This document shows positions 49,168-58,240 of a stretch of DNA of 64,000 bases, piece by piece. Position 1 is the first letter of the stretch, and each line of letters begins with the position of its first letter. The notes beneath the pieces are model-generated. The model did no database searches and was not told the DNA's origin. It saw nothing but the letters and a program-made list of their open reading frames with translations. The stretch covers positions 248,001 to 312,000 of the forward strand of contig NZ_CP015881.1 in the NCBI RefSeq assembly GCF_000697965.2. Direction: 5' to 3'. The position numbers were made by a program, and so were the translations under genes. Source of the DNA: Ensifer adhaerens (GTDB lineage Bacteria; Pseudomonadota; Alphaproteobacteria; Rhizobiales; Rhizobiaceae).

Positions 49168-49259
49168 GGCGTTCCTCTTCCTCGATAGCAATCCATAAAT
49201 CACGCGTAGACGAAAAAGTCTATATTGGATTTATAGTCTGCACACCGCTCAAAACGACA

Positions 49260-49292
49260 ACAGCGGCGCGCGATGGGCTCGCGCGCCGCTGT
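49260..49292 (-). terminator. Rho-independent-like terminator of tctA
   Basis: Perfect 13-bp GC-rich stem ACAGCGGCGCGCG / CGCGCGCCGCTGT with a 7-base loop, about 30 bases after the tctA stop, followed on the minus strand by TGTCGTTTTG. Confidence 0.75.
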
Positions 49293-49321
49293 CCAAGCAG
49301 CCGACCGGGGAGGGGGATCAG

Positions 49322-50827
49322 CTAGCTCGTGGCGGTCTTGACGACCTTCGTCCGCCTCCAGCCGGCGACGAGTGGCATCACGGCCATGGCGCCCGCCAGG
49401 ATCCAGAGAATGATCGAGATCTTGCTCTGGAACAGGATCGAGATATCGCCGCCGCTGATCGCCAGCGCATTGCGCAGGTTCACCTCCATCACATGGCCGA
49501 GCACGAAGCCGAGGATGATCGGCGCCATGTCGAAGCCGGCCTTTCGAAGCAGCCAGCCGATGATGCCGATGCCGAGCATCAGGAGGATCGAGAAAACCGA
49601 GGCGTGGGTGGAATAGACGCCGACAACCGACAGCACGAGGATGCCCGGAACCAGCAGCCAGTTCGGTACCGTCAAGACGCGGGCGAAGATGTTGACGAGC
49701 GGCAGGTTGAGGAGAAGCAAGAGCACGTTGCCGATGAAGAGCGATGCGACGAGACCGCCGACCACTTCCGGCCGCTCGGTGATCAGCATCGGGCCCGGCT
49801 GGATGTTGTAGAGCATCAATGCGCCGAGCATGACGGCGGTCGTGCCGGAGCCGGGCACGCCGAGCGTCAGCATCGGTACGAAGGCGCCGCAGGCGGTGGC
49901 GTTGTTGGCAGCCTCAGGGGCCGTGAGACCTCGTACGTCGCCCTTGCCGAAGGTGCCTTCGGTGTCGGAGATGCGCTTCTCCGTGGTGTAGGAAACGGCG
50001 CTCGAAACCGATGCGCCGGTGCCCGGCAACACGCCAACGATGAAGCCGATGACCGAACCACGCAGCGTCGCACCGATCGATTTGCGGATATCGTCGAGGC
50101 GGGCGGTCATGCGGCCGAGTTCGCGGATGACCGTGACGCCGCTTGCCTGGTGTTCGAGGATCAGCAGCGCCTCGGACACCGAGAAGAGACCGATGACCAG
50201 CACGACGAATTCGATGCCGTCGCCGAGTTCCGGCTCGTTGAAGGTGAAGCGATAGGCGCCGGAGGTGGCGTCGAGGCCGACGGTCGCAAGCATCAGGCCG
50301 AGCGTGCAGCCGATCAGCGTCTTTACCGGCTGGCTACCGACCATGGAACCGAGGGTCGCGAAGGCGAACACCATCAGCACGAAGTATTCGGCCGGGCCGA
50401 AGCCGATGGCGAGGCCCGCAAGCAGCGGCGCGAACAGCGCCAGCCCGACGGCGCCGAAGACCCCGCCGACGAAGGAGGAGAGGCCGGAGAGCATCAACGC
50501 TTCGCCGGCGCGGCCCTGGCGGGCCATCGGGTTGCCGTCGAGCGCCGTCATGACCGCGCCGGCATCGCCCGGCACGTTCAGAAGGATCGAGGAAATGCGG
50601 CCGCCATATTCGGCCCCGCAATAGACGGCGGCGAGCAGGATCATCGTGCTTTCGGCCGGCAGGCCCATCGTATAGGCGATCGGGATCAGCAGCGCGATGC
50701 CGTTGATCGGCCCGATCGCCGGCAGGGCGCCGACCAGGGTGCCGATGAAGCAGCCTGCAAGACCGATGAGCAGGTTCTGCAGGGTGAGGGCGACGGTAAA
50801 ACCGTTCCAGAGATAATCGAGATTCAT
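49322..50827 (-). CDS. tctA: Tripartite tricarboxylate transporter large permease TctA
   Basis: 501 residues from ATG 50827 (GGAG 8 bases upstream). Large membrane subunit of a TTT transporter with about 12 segments. The signature is GALPAIGPINGIALLIPIAYTMG at the start, GNPMARQGRAGEAL, and the mirrored GVLPGTGASVSSAVSYTTEKR loop in the middle. With TctB and TctC it imports carboxylates using an ion gradient. It is last in the tctCBA operon and ends at a strong hairpin. Citrate-like or dicarboxylate substrates are typical; the actual one is unknown. Confidence 0.95.
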   Translation of the reverse strand: MNLDYLWNGFTVALTLQNLLIGLAGCFIGTLVGALPAIGPINGIALLIPIAYTMGLPAESTMILLAAVYCGAEYGGRISSILLNVPGDAGAVMTALDGNPMARQGRAGEALMLSGLSSFVGGVFGAVGLALFAPLLAGLAIGFGPAEYFVLMVFAFATLGSMVGSQPVKTLIGCTLGLMLATVGLDATSGAYRFTFNEPELGDGIEFVVLVIGLFSVSEALLILEHQASGVTVIRELGRMTARLDDIRKSIGATLRGSVIGFIVGVLPGTGASVSSAVSYTTEKRISDTEGTFGKGDVRGLTAPEAANNATACGAFVPMLTLGVPGSGTTAVMLGALMLYNIQPGPMLITERPEVVGGLVASLFIGNVLLLLLNLPLVNIFARVLTVPNWLLVPGILVLSVVGVYSTHASVFSILLMLGIGIIGWLLRKAGFDMAPIILGFVLGHVMEVNLRNALAISGGDISILFQSKISIILWILAGAMAVMPLVAGWRRTKVVKTATS

Positions 50828-50851
50828 TGAGATCACTCCATAGCCGGCGGA

Positions 50852-51310
50852 TCAGCCAAACAGCCGGCCGGCGGGCAGATAGACGTCGAGCAGGTAGGAA
50901 AAGACGAACCACCAGAGGGCGGCTTGCCCGACGCCGCCAATCAGCGCGAGACGCAGCGGCGCGCCGAAGATCCAGCCGACGCCGAAGGTCAGCAGGAAGA
51001 TCGAGGCGGCGAAGCCGGCGGGCTCCAGAAGCAGTGCCGATGCAAGAAGCAGGAGCGGTACTGCAATGATCTTCACGAGAAGCCGCCCCTGCGGAAAGGC
51101 TTCGGTCGTTCCGGGGCTTTTCAGGTAGAAGAGGCAAAGCACCGCGAGGGTGATGGCGAGCAGCACCGGCACGACGCGTGGACCGAGCGGGTCCGAGGCG
51201 AAGGCATATTCGATCTGGCTGCCGCCGATGCCATAGGCAATCGCCAGCGCGAGCATCAAGAGCCCGCCGACCCTGCCGATGCGGGAGGATGAGGAAGTGG
51301 TGTCTGACAT
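50852..51310 (-). CDS. tctB: Tripartite tricarboxylate transporter small permease TctB
   Basis: 152 residues, four predicted membrane segments, typical of the small TTT subunit. A G-P-R-x-V-P motif (ASDPLGPRVVPVLLAITLAV) after the first helix is the family hallmark. It lies between tctC and tctA on the same strand, 24 bases before tctA. Confidence 0.9.
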   Translation of the reverse strand: MSDTTSSSSRIGRVGGLLMLALAIAYGIGGSQIEYAFASDPLGPRVVPVLLAITLAVLCLFYLKSPGTTEAFPQGRLLVKIIAVPLLLLASALLLEPAGFAASIFLLTFGVGWIFGAPLRLALIGGVGQAALWWFVFSYLLDVYLPAGRLFG

Positions 51311-51404
51311 GGTTCTGTTCCAGATGTTTACGCCAGGGAACGGGTCTTCAATCCGGCCGGATGAGACGATCGGCAGGGAGCCCGTAAAGTGGTGGCAAAC
51401 AAGC

Positions 51405-51427
51405 GGAGCGGGAGACTGTCCCGCTCC
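51405..51427 (-). terminator. Intercistronic hairpin between tctC and tctB
   Basis: Perfect 9-bp stem GGAGCGGGA / TCCCGCTCC with a 5-base loop, 10 bases after the tctC stop, followed on the minus strand by GCTTGTTTGCC. It likely lets the binding-protein message outnumber the permease messages. Confidence 0.6.
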
Positions 51428-51437
51428 ACCGTCCGGC

Positions 51438-52409
51438 TTACATGCCGGCTTCCTTGGCGATGATCTTGAAGCGTGCCACGTCCGCCTTGACCTGCTGGTC
51501 GAAGGCGTCGCCCACCTGAGTGTATTCGTAGAGGCCGCGCGCCTCCCGCTCCTTCACGAATTCCGGCGTTGCGGCGAGCTTGGTGAAAGCATCGGCCCAC
51601 CATTTGTAGTCGGCGTCGGAGACGTCCTTGCCGACGTAGTAGCCGCGCCAGACCGGCCATTCGATGTCGACGCCCTGTTCCCTGGCGGTCGGCACTTCGG
51701 CGAGTTCGCCCGGCAGGCGATCGGGCGCCATGACCGCGAGCACGCGGACCTTGCCGGCCGCATGGTGTTTGGACATCTCCGCCGCATCGCCGGCACCGAC
51801 CTTGACGTGGCCGCCTTCGAGCGCCGTCAGTACCGCGCCGCCGCCTTCAAGCGCGACGTAGCGCATCTGCTTCGGCTCCTGTCCCGCAGCCTTTGCCAAG
51901 AGCGAGCCCTTCATCCAGTCCTGCGAGCCGACAGCGCCGCCGCCGGCGACCGAGAAGTCGGTCGGGCTTGCCTTGTAGGCGGCGATCAGCTCGCCGAGGC
52001 TCTTGTAGGGGGAATCCGCGGCGACCACGAGCACGCCGTAGTCGGCGCCGAGCGCGCCGAGCCAGCGCACGGCGGTTTCGTCATATTGCCCGAACTTGCC
52101 CTGGGCGATCAGGAGCGCCGAGCCGGAGGAAGCAGCGGTGATCAGGTTGCTGTCGGCGCCGCGCTTGCCGATGACGTGGTTATAGGCAACCGCACCGACG
52201 CCGCCTTCCATGTAGGTAACGGCCATCGGCTTGCCGATGATCTTGGCTTCGAGCAGCGCATTGGCGGCAAGCCGGCAGGTCAGGTCGAAGCCGCCGCCGG
52301 GCTTGGCGCCGGCCAGGCACTCGGGCTTCGACGGCTCCGCACCGGCGGGCGATGCCACGGCGGCGAAAAAGCCGGCCGCCAGAAGGGTCTTCACAAAGGT
52401 TCGGGTCAT
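51438..52409 (-). CDS. tctC: Tripartite tricarboxylate transporter substrate-binding protein TctC
   Basis: 323 residues from ATG 52409 (GGGAGAGAGACC upstream), with a signal peptide ending PAGA before EPSKPECLAG. The Bug/TctC pattern KPGGGFDLTCRLAANALLE places the substrate loop, followed by VTYMEGGVGAVAYNHVI and SLGELIAAYKASPTDFSVAGGG. Early cysteines C-L-A-G and D-L-T-C are notable for this family. First gene of tctCBA; divergent from the TctDE-type regulators with about 280 bases between starts. Confidence 0.93.
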   Translation of the reverse strand: MTRTFVKTLLAAGFFAAVASPAGAEPSKPECLAGAKPGGGFDLTCRLAANALLEAKIIGKPMAVTYMEGGVGAVAYNHVIGKRGADSNLITAASSGSALLIAQGKFGQYDETAVRWLGALGADYGVLVVAADSPYKSLGELIAAYKASPTDFSVAGGGAVGSQDWMKGSLLAKAAGQEPKQMRYVALEGGGAVLTALEGGHVKVGAGDAAEMSKHHAAGKVRVLAVMAPDRLPGELAEVPTAREQGVDIEWPVWRGYYVGKDVSDADYKWWADAFTKLAATPEFVKEREARGLYEYTQVGDAFDQQVKADVARFKIIAKEAGM

Positions 52410-52688
52410 GGTCTCTCTCCCATCCATGAGGTCTTCTTTCAAAGGCGCTATCGCGCGCCTGCCTCCACCGTGACATCCAGGATCCGGACGGCATCGACCC
52501 GCATCGACGGACCGCGTGGCGGCCGCCTGAAAATGCCTCGGCGATGATTGTCCTCCAGACCCTGGCCGCATCTCCCGTTGTGGCGATCAGGCAGTCCTCT
52601 TTCCTCCGCGAACCTGTCACCACGCTGTCACGAAAGCGGTCAAATCCGCCGGGTTGATCGGTGAAATCTTCCGTGTCACTGCTTGCCC

Positions 52689-53363
52689 ATGCGCATCTTT
52701 CTGGTGGAGGACACGAGGGATGTCGGGGAGGCAATCAGCCGGCGACTGGAAAAGGTCGGGCACACCGTCGATTGGCAGACGGACGGTCAAGCCGCCGCCG
52801 ACATACTCGAATTTACCGACTATGATCTCGTGATCCTCGACGTCATGTTGCCGGGGCTCGACGGGTTTGAGATCCTGCGCCATCTGCGCGCCCGGAAAAA
52901 GACGACGCCGGTGCTGGTGCTGACGGCGCGTTCTGAAATCGAGGACCGGGTCGGCGCGCTGGACCTTGGCGCCGACGACTATCTCGTCAAGCCGTTCGAT
53001 TTCCGCGAGCTCGAAGCGCGCACGCGCGTGCTCCTGCGCCGCCGCCAGGGCGACCCGACCAACCTCATCGAGTGCGGCGATCTGGTGCTCGACCGCAACA
53101 GCCGCTCCGTGCGGGTCGGCAACCGCGAGGTCCAGCTCAAGCGGCGCGAGATCACGCTTCTCGAAGTGCTGGCCGCCCGGCCGGGCCGGGTTTTCAGCAA
53201 GGACGAACTGCTCGATCGGCTCTTCGGTTTCGACGAAAACGTCAACCCCAACGCCGTCGAACTCTATGTCGGAAGGCTGCGCAAGAAGATCGAGGGCTCG
53301 TCGGTACGCATCGTCACCATCCGCGGACTCGGCTATCAACTGGTGGCCGATGAAGCGGCGTGA
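52689..53363 (+). CDS. tctD: OmpR-family response regulator, TctD-like
   Basis: 224 residues from ATG 52689. The receiver domain has Asp8, phosphoacceptor Asp51 (LVILDVMLPGLDGF), and the Lys in DYLVKPFDF. The C-terminal winged helix contains LKRREITLLEVLAARPGRVFSKDELLD and NAVELYVGRLRKKI. Its stop overlaps the sensor kinase start by 14 bases. Divergent from tctC, so it probably activates tctCBA when the substrate is sensed, as TctD does in Salmonella. Confidence 0.9.
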   Translation: MRIFLVEDTRDVGEAISRRLEKVGHTVDWQTDGQAAADILEFTDYDLVILDVMLPGLDGFEILRHLRARKKTTPVLVLTARSEIEDRVGALDLGADDYLVKPFDFRELEARTRVLLRRRQGDPTNLIECGDLVLDRNSRSVRVGNREVQLKRREITLLEVLAARPGRVFSKDELLDRLFGFDENVNPNAVELYVGRLRKKIEGSSVRIVTIRGLGYQLVADEAA

Positions 53364-54735
53364 AACCTCGCTCTTCTGGCGGCTCGTGCTGCGCGTGGCG
53401 CTGGTGCTTTGTGGTGGTGCGACGCTGCTTTCCGCCGCCGCCTGGTACTATGCCCGCGCGGCCGCCGACGATGCCTATGACCGGCTGCTCCTCGGGGCGG
53501 CGATCCAGATCACTGCGAACATGACTGTGGATGCGGGCAATCTGGGTGTAACGCTTCCGTCGTCGGCCTTCGAGTTGCTCGGCCTTGCCGAGCGCGACCG
53601 CATTTTCTATCGCGTGGTTGGCCCCGACGGCCGAACCTTGACCGGCTACGACGATCTCGAAATCGGCATAAACGTCACCGCGGCGCGGGCCGGCCCGGTG
53701 TTCCTGACGACGGAATATCGCAACGTGCCGGTCCGCGTGGCCGTGGTCTCGCGGGCGCTTTCGGATCCGTCCTTCTCCGGCTGGGCCTATGTGGTCATGG
53801 CGCAGACGACCGAAGCGCGGCGCGGGCTTGCCGGGGAATTGACGACCCGCGCCATGATCCTCGTCGGCATCATGAGCCTGCTTGCGCTTGCCGGCACCGT
53901 GCTTGCCATCCGCTATTCACTGCTGCCCGTCGATGCCCTTGCCGCGACGCTGCGTGCCCGCGATCCGCAGGATCTGACCCCCGTCGAGGCCGACATGCCC
54001 AGGGAGCTCAAGCCTTTCGTCGGGTCGATCAATCACTTCATGGGCCGCCTCGACGAGCGCGTCACCTTGCTTCAGCGCTTCATCGCCGATGCGGCGCATC
54101 AGATACGCACGCCGCTGACAGCCCTTTCGGCACAGGTCGACATGCTCGAAGACGACGACCTCGACGTCAACCGCAAGCGGCATCTCGGGCGCGTGCGGGA
54201 CCGCGTCAGCCAGCTGGCGCGCCTCACCAACCAGTTGCTCAGCCATGCCATGGTCATCCACCGGTCCGATTCCGTGCGCTTCAAGCCCGTCGACCTTGGC
54301 GATATCGCCCGGAAGGCTTTCCGCTCGACGGTGCCGATTACAGTCGACCCGGACGTCGTCGTTTCCTTCGAGGACAGTGCCGAGCCGGTCTTCGTGCGCG
54401 GCGATGCGGTGAGCCTGCGTGAGGCGATAGCCAATATCATCGACAACGCGCTGCAGCATGGTGTCGAGCAACGGCTGGCCGTGCGCGTGAGGCGCGAGGA
54501 TGACCGGGCCCTGGTGGAGGTCGCCGACGACGGTCCCGGCATTCCGCCAGCAGAATGGGCGGCGGTCACGACGCGGTTCGTCAGTTCCAAGACGGGAGAG
54601 GGAAGCATGGGGCTCGGCTTTGCAATCGCGGCGGAGGTGGCGCTGGCGCATCGCGGCACAGTTCGGTTTCTGGAGAAAGGCGGGCGCGACTTCACGGTCA
54701 TTCTCGATGTTCCCCTTTATCGGGAGGGAACATGA
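53350..54735 (+). CDS. tctE: Sensor histidine kinase, TctE-like
   Basis: 461 residues. Two membrane segments (about 12-34 and 165-190) flank a periplasmic sensor of TctE_N type. The dimerisation helix carries the phosphoacceptor His250 in DAAHQIRTPLTALSAQ. The ATPase domain has ANIIDNALQHG (N box), VADDGPGIPP (G1) and GSMGLGFAIAAEVA (G2). It starts inside the response regulator gene and overlaps the downstream binding-protein gene by 4 bases, making a three-gene operon. Confidence 0.92.
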   Translation: MKRRETSLFWRLVLRVALVLCGGATLLSAAAWYYARAAADDAYDRLLLGAAIQITANMTVDAGNLGVTLPSSAFELLGLAERDRIFYRVVGPDGRTLTGYDDLEIGINVTAARAGPVFLTTEYRNVPVRVAVVSRALSDPSFSGWAYVVMAQTTEARRGLAGELTTRAMILVGIMSLLALAGTVLAIRYSLLPVDALAATLRARDPQDLTPVEADMPRELKPFVGSINHFMGRLDERVTLLQRFIADAAHQIRTPLTALSAQVDMLEDDDLDVNRKRHLGRVRDRVSQLARLTNQLLSHAMVIHRSDSVRFKPVDLGDIARKAFRSTVPITVDPDVVVSFEDSAEPVFVRGDAVSLREAIANIIDNALQHGVEQRLAVRVRREDDRALVEVADDGPGIPPAEWAAVTTRFVSSKTGEGSMGLGFAIAAEVALAHRGTVRFLEKGGRDFTVILDVPLYREGT

Positions 54736-55838
54736 GGATGTGGCGGCAACTTCGACCGATCGCACTTGTTGCGGTCCTTGGCTTTGCCAGCCCGGCCGGC
54801 GCGGTCGAGGGCACGCGGGCGTTCTTTCCGGCGCTCGAAGCCGAGCGCGGCCGGCTTGTCATCAACGGCGCGACCGACATCGAGGCGATGGAGCCGCTGA
54901 TCCGCGATTTTCAGGAGACGGCGCGCGATGTCGCCATCGATTATACGGACTACGTGACCAACGATCTCTATCGGGACGCCGACATCGCCTGCCGATTGAA
55001 GCAGCCTTTCGGTGATCTCCTGCTGTCTTCGTCCGTCGATCAGTTGGTGAAGCTTGCAAACGACGGCTGTGCGCTCGCGCATGTCTCGCCGGAAACCCGC
55101 GACGTGCCGGCCTGGGCGAACTGGCGTGACGAGGTCTTCGGCTTTACCTTCGAGCCCTCCGTCATGGTCTACCACAAGGATTTCGTGCCGCCGGAGGATG
55201 TGCCGCACACCCATGGAGAGCTCACCGACCTGCTGCGCTTCAAGCCGGACTATTATCGCGGCCGCATTGGCACCTACGACCTGCGCCAGTCCGGTATCGG
55301 CTATCTGCTCGCCTTCCTCGATGCCCAGCAGGCCTCGACGACCTACGGCCGCCTGCTTGAGAGCCTCAGCCGCGCCGAAGCCGTGCTGCGCTGCTGCAAC
55401 AATGCGGTGTTGTCTGAACTCGACAGCGGCAACGTCTATATCGGCTACAACATCCTCGGCTCCTACGCCTATGCCGCGGCGCGACGTAATGGCAAGCTCA
55501 GGATTGTGCTGCCGCGCGACTACACGCTGATCCTCAGCCGCGGCGCCCTGGTTCCGACGGGCGCCAAGCGCCCCGAGCTTGCCGGTCGCTTCCTCGATTA
55601 TCTGCTGTCCGAACGAGGACAGGACGTGGCACGGGAGAAAGCGTTTTTCTTCTCGCGGAGCGGCGCACTGCCGGCCGAGGTCGACGGACCCGAAAAACTG
55701 GTGGAGTCCGGGATCGGCCGGCCGATCCGGATCGGCCCGGCCTTGCTTGCCGCGCAGGACCGGCTGCAGCGCTCCCGGTTCATTGACGACTGGACCAAGT
55801 TGATCGTCGATACCCCGGTTCGGCTGCGCCCGAATTGA
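54732..55838 (+). CDS. Periplasmic extracellular solute-binding protein linked to TctDE
   Basis: 368 residues from ATG 54732 in the ATGA overlap. The signal peptide ends PAGAVEG. The body is a type II solute-binding protein (LVINGATDIEAMEPLIRDFQ, VFGFTFEPSVMVYHKDFVPPE, TYDLRQSGIGYLLAFLDAQQ), resembling the iron/thiamine-like SBP class rather than TctC. Two adjacent cysteines (LRCCNNAVL) are unusual. With no transporter genes beside it, it may present a ligand to the TctE-like sensor. The role is inferred from the coupling. Confidence 0.8.
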   Translation: MRMWRQLRPIALVAVLGFASPAGAVEGTRAFFPALEAERGRLVINGATDIEAMEPLIRDFQETARDVAIDYTDYVTNDLYRDADIACRLKQPFGDLLLSSSVDQLVKLANDGCALAHVSPETRDVPAWANWRDEVFGFTFEPSVMVYHKDFVPPEDVPHTHGELTDLLRFKPDYYRGRIGTYDLRQSGIGYLLAFLDAQQASTTYGRLLESLSRAEAVLRCCNNAVLSELDSGNVYIGYNILGSYAYAAARRNGKLRIVLPRDYTLILSRGALVPTGAKRPELAGRFLDYLLSERGQDVAREKAFFFSRSGALPAEVDGPEKLVESGIGRPIRIGPALLAAQDRLQRSRFIDDWTKLIVDTPVRLRPN

Positions 55839-55883
55839 AGGGCGCTGCCTGCGGTCAAAGCAGGCGCCGGGATCGCGCGCGGC

Positions 55884-56393
55884 CTATCGCTCGCCCTTGC
55901 GCCAGGCGCACAGTGCGTGGTCCAGTGACAGACTGCCGGGACCGGAGGTCATCAGCGCGAGCGCCATGGCAGCCCAGGTGATGTGGATGGGCCAGCCGTC
56001 CGGTACGGTCAGCTGCACAACAATCGTCAGGACCAGCAGCCCGAGGGCGGCAAAACGCGTTCCCAGGCCGAAGACAAGCAAGATGGGAAGAATGATTTCC
56101 GCCGAACCGGCGGCAAAGGCCGTCACGGCGGGAGCCGGATAGGGATAGGGGCCGCCGGGTAGATGCAGCCGGAATTCCGAGCTGAACAGCAGGACCGCCA
56201 CGTCGTTCAATTGCAGGAACCCGTCCCACTTGCTCATGCCTGACCGAAAGAAGGGAACGGCAAGGCCGAAACGCAGGACAAGCTGGGAGAGCCAGAGCGG
56301 CGCGAGCGCGCCGACGGCTCGGTTCGCCCGACGGGTCCATTGCGACAGATCGGCTGTGTGGCCGTTTTGCGAAAATCTGGATGCGGACATCAT
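55884..56393 (-). CDS. DoxX-family membrane protein of bufferin operon
   Basis: 169 residues from ATG 56393, with GGAGG 8 bases upstream. Four hydrophobic segments after a 40-residue polar N-terminus; DoxX signatures VLRFGLAVPFFRSGMSKWDGF and FAAGSAEIILPILLVFGLGTRFAALGL. It is last in the four-gene operon with bufC-, bufB- and bufA-type genes, the usual location of DoxX in bufferin operons. It likely acts in the inner membrane on redox state or metal handling; not proven. Confidence 0.88.
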   Translation of the reverse strand: MMSASRFSQNGHTADLSQWTRRANRAVGALAPLWLSQLVLRFGLAVPFFRSGMSKWDGFLQLNDVAVLLFSSEFRLHLPGGPYPYPAPAVTAFAAGSAEIILPILLVFGLGTRFAALGLLVLTIVVQLTVPDGWPIHITWAAMALALMTSGPGSLSLDHALCAWRKGER

Positions 56394-56397
56394 GGTT

Positions 56398-57201
56398 TCA
56401 TCCTCCGTGATGAGTTGCCGTAAAGGCACCGGCTTCGAGCGCGGTGGCGATTGCGGCTGCGAGATCAAGCGTGGGGCATTGCGTGGCAGCATCCGCAGCA
56501 GCCGCGGCGAGGGGGATGCCTGCCAGCAGCCGCGAAAGCAGAAGATCGGCGCCGGGCGCGAGACGGCGAACGATGACCTCCAGGTCGGGGCGGGTGATCA
56601 GCGCGCTCTCCGCATCAGCCGTTTCGATTCGTCCGACCGGCCCGCTCTCGCGGTTGACGGCAAAGATCGTGACGGCCGGATAATCGGAACGGACAAGCCT
56701 GGTCGCCGGATGCGGATCGAAGACGACGCCGCCGAGCTGCTCGGGCGCAATCAGGGAAAGTGCAGAAGGCGGAAGCGCCGGGGCGTCGGCGGCGTGATAG
56801 GCGTCGAGCCAGGCCCGTTCGATCCTTGCTACATCGGCAAGCCATGGCATGGATTGGGCATACTCGTAGCGGGCAATGGAACCCGGAAAGTCGCGGCCAT
56901 ATTCGAAGAGCAGCGGCGAGACTGGCGGTGTTTCGCGCACGTGAAAGCGGGCCATGGCGCGAAAGAAAGCTTCGCCGGTAATGCGTTCGGTCGCCGGGAA
57001 GGTCGCCGCCAGCGCTTCGATCAGGCTGACGGTGACGTTGTTGCGGTAGACATTGAAGCGCTTCACCGCCGCCTTGCCGTTCGGGCCGGCGACCAGAGCC
57101 GGCGTCGGCCGGTCAGGTGCGAGCAGCGGCGGCACGAAACCGGCGGCATAATTGCCGATGCGGTCAAGAGGCATGGGGAGCATGCCTTCAGGCGCGGACA
57201 C
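56398..57201 (-). CDS. bufC: DUF2063 protein, BufC/HvfC-type partner of MNIO enzyme
   Basis: 267 residues from GTG 57201, which overlaps the DUF692 stop by 14 bases and is preceded by GGGAGAATATCC; an internal ATG at 57183 is the alternative. The N-terminal domain (KRFNVYRNNVTVSLIEALAATFPATERITGEAFFRAMARFHV) is the conserved DUF2063 segment of BufC/HvfC/MbnC-like partners. These proteins bind the precursor and the DUF692 enzyme during peptide modification (family knowledge). Next gene is DoxX, 4 bases on. Confidence 0.87.
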   Translation of the reverse strand: MSAPEGMLPMPLDRIGNYAAGFVPPLLAPDRPTPALVAGPNGKAAVKRFNVYRNNVTVSLIEALAATFPATERITGEAFFRAMARFHVRETPPVSPLLFEYGRDFPGSIARYEYAQSMPWLADVARIERAWLDAYHAADAPALPPSALSLIAPEQLGGVVFDPHPATRLVRSDYPAVTIFAVNRESGPVGRIETADAESALITRPDLEVIVRRLAPGADLLLSRLLAGIPLAAAAADAATQCPTLDLAAAIATALEAGAFTATHHGG

Positions 57202-58129
57202 GGATATTCTCCCGCGGCATCCGCTGCCCGTAGGCATCGAGGATCGTCTGCGCCGCAGTGGCCTCGCGTTTCAAGACCGGCCAGTCCGGAATGGCACTGT
57301 CCCACTCGATCAGCGTCGGGATGGCGCCGACGCGGGCGATGACGATGTCGTAGAGTTTCCAGACGGCGTCGGCAACCGGCCCGTCATGGCTGTCGATCAG
57401 GAGCAGGTCGCCTTCGTCGTCTTGCTGCTCCGCATGCCCGGCAAGGTGGATTTCTCCGACATGTTCAAGTGGGAAGTCATCGAGATAGGCAAGCGCCGAA
57501 TAGCCCTGGTTGGTGGCGGAAACGAAGACATTGTTGATGTCGAGCAGCAGCCCGCAGCCGGTGCGCTTCACCAGTTCTCGGATGAATACCGTTTCGCTCA
57601 TCGTCGAATCCTGGAAGGTGACGTAGGTCGACGGGTTTTCGAGCAGCAGCCGGCGGCCGATCGCGTCCTGGACCTCGTCGATATGATCGGATACGCGGGC
57701 AACGGTGGCCTCGGTGTAGGGCAGCGGCAAGAGATCGTTGTAGAAGGTGGTCTCGTGGGTCGACCAGGCGAGATGCTCGGAGACGAGGGCCGGTTCATAG
57801 CGGTCGACCAGTGCCTTGAACCGCCCCAGGTGCGCCTTGTCGAGTGGCTGTGGGCCGCCGATCGACATGGAGACACCATGCAGAGACACCGGAAAATCCT
57901 GGCGAATGCGGGCGAGCGCCGCATGCGGCGGTCCGCCGGCACCCATGTAGTTCTCCGCATGAATTTCGAAGAAGCCGCCGCAGGCATCATCGGCAAGGAT
58001 CGCCTGGAGGTGCTGATGCTTGAAGCTCGTTCCGGCGAGCCCGGCGATTTCGTGTTTCGGCAGGTGAGGACCTACCGGGGCAAGTCTGCTGCCGTCGTCC
58101 GTTGATGTGCGCATTGCCAATCCCGTCAT
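57188..58129 (-). CDS. bufB: MNIO-family (DUF692) peptide-modifying oxidase, BufB-type
   Basis: 313 residues; multinuclear non-heme iron oxidase of the MbnB/BufB family that modifies Cys residues of RiPP precursors. Metal-ligand stretches are seen in order: FFEIHAENYM, HGVSMSIGG, LVSEHLAWSTHETTF, LLLDINNVFVSA, GEIHLAGHAEQ and IDSHDGPV. Length is normal. It is encoded between the precursor (bufA) and its partner (bufC). A Met codon 5 residues in (58114) is an alternative start. Expected reaction: oxidation of precursor cysteines to a thiooxazole-type heterocycle that binds copper, by analogy with Caulobacter bufferins. Confidence 0.93.
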   Translation of the reverse strand: MTGLAMRTSTDDGSRLAPVGPHLPKHEIAGLAGTSFKHQHLQAILADDACGGFFEIHAENYMGAGGPPHAALARIRQDFPVSLHGVSMSIGGPQPLDKAHLGRFKALVDRYEPALVSEHLAWSTHETTFYNDLLPLPYTEATVARVSDHIDEVQDAIGRRLLLENPSTYVTFQDSTMSETVFIRELVKRTGCGLLLDINNVFVSATNQGYSALAYLDDFPLEHVGEIHLAGHAEQQDDEGDLLLIDSHDGPVADAVWKLYDIVIARVGAIPTLIEWDSAIPDWPVLKREATAAQTILDAYGQRMPRENIRVRA

Positions 58130-58194
58130 AATCCTGAGACCCTGGATGGCGGGTGGGAACGTCCCTGGACCGCTACCCCTTGAAAACCGAGGCG

Positions 58195-58227
58195 GAACGG
58201 GACGCGATCGCCCCGCGTCCCGTTCCT
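58195..58227 (-). terminator. Attenuator-type hairpin between bufA and bufB
   Basis: Perfect 13-bp stem GGAACGGGACGCG / CGCGTCCCGTTCC with a 7-base loop, followed on the minus strand by GCCTCGGTTTTC. It starts 13 bases after the precursor stop and lies before bufB, a place where partial termination would make precursor mRNA more abundant than enzyme mRNA. Confidence 0.7.
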
Positions 58228-58240
58228 GAATTGCGATCGA

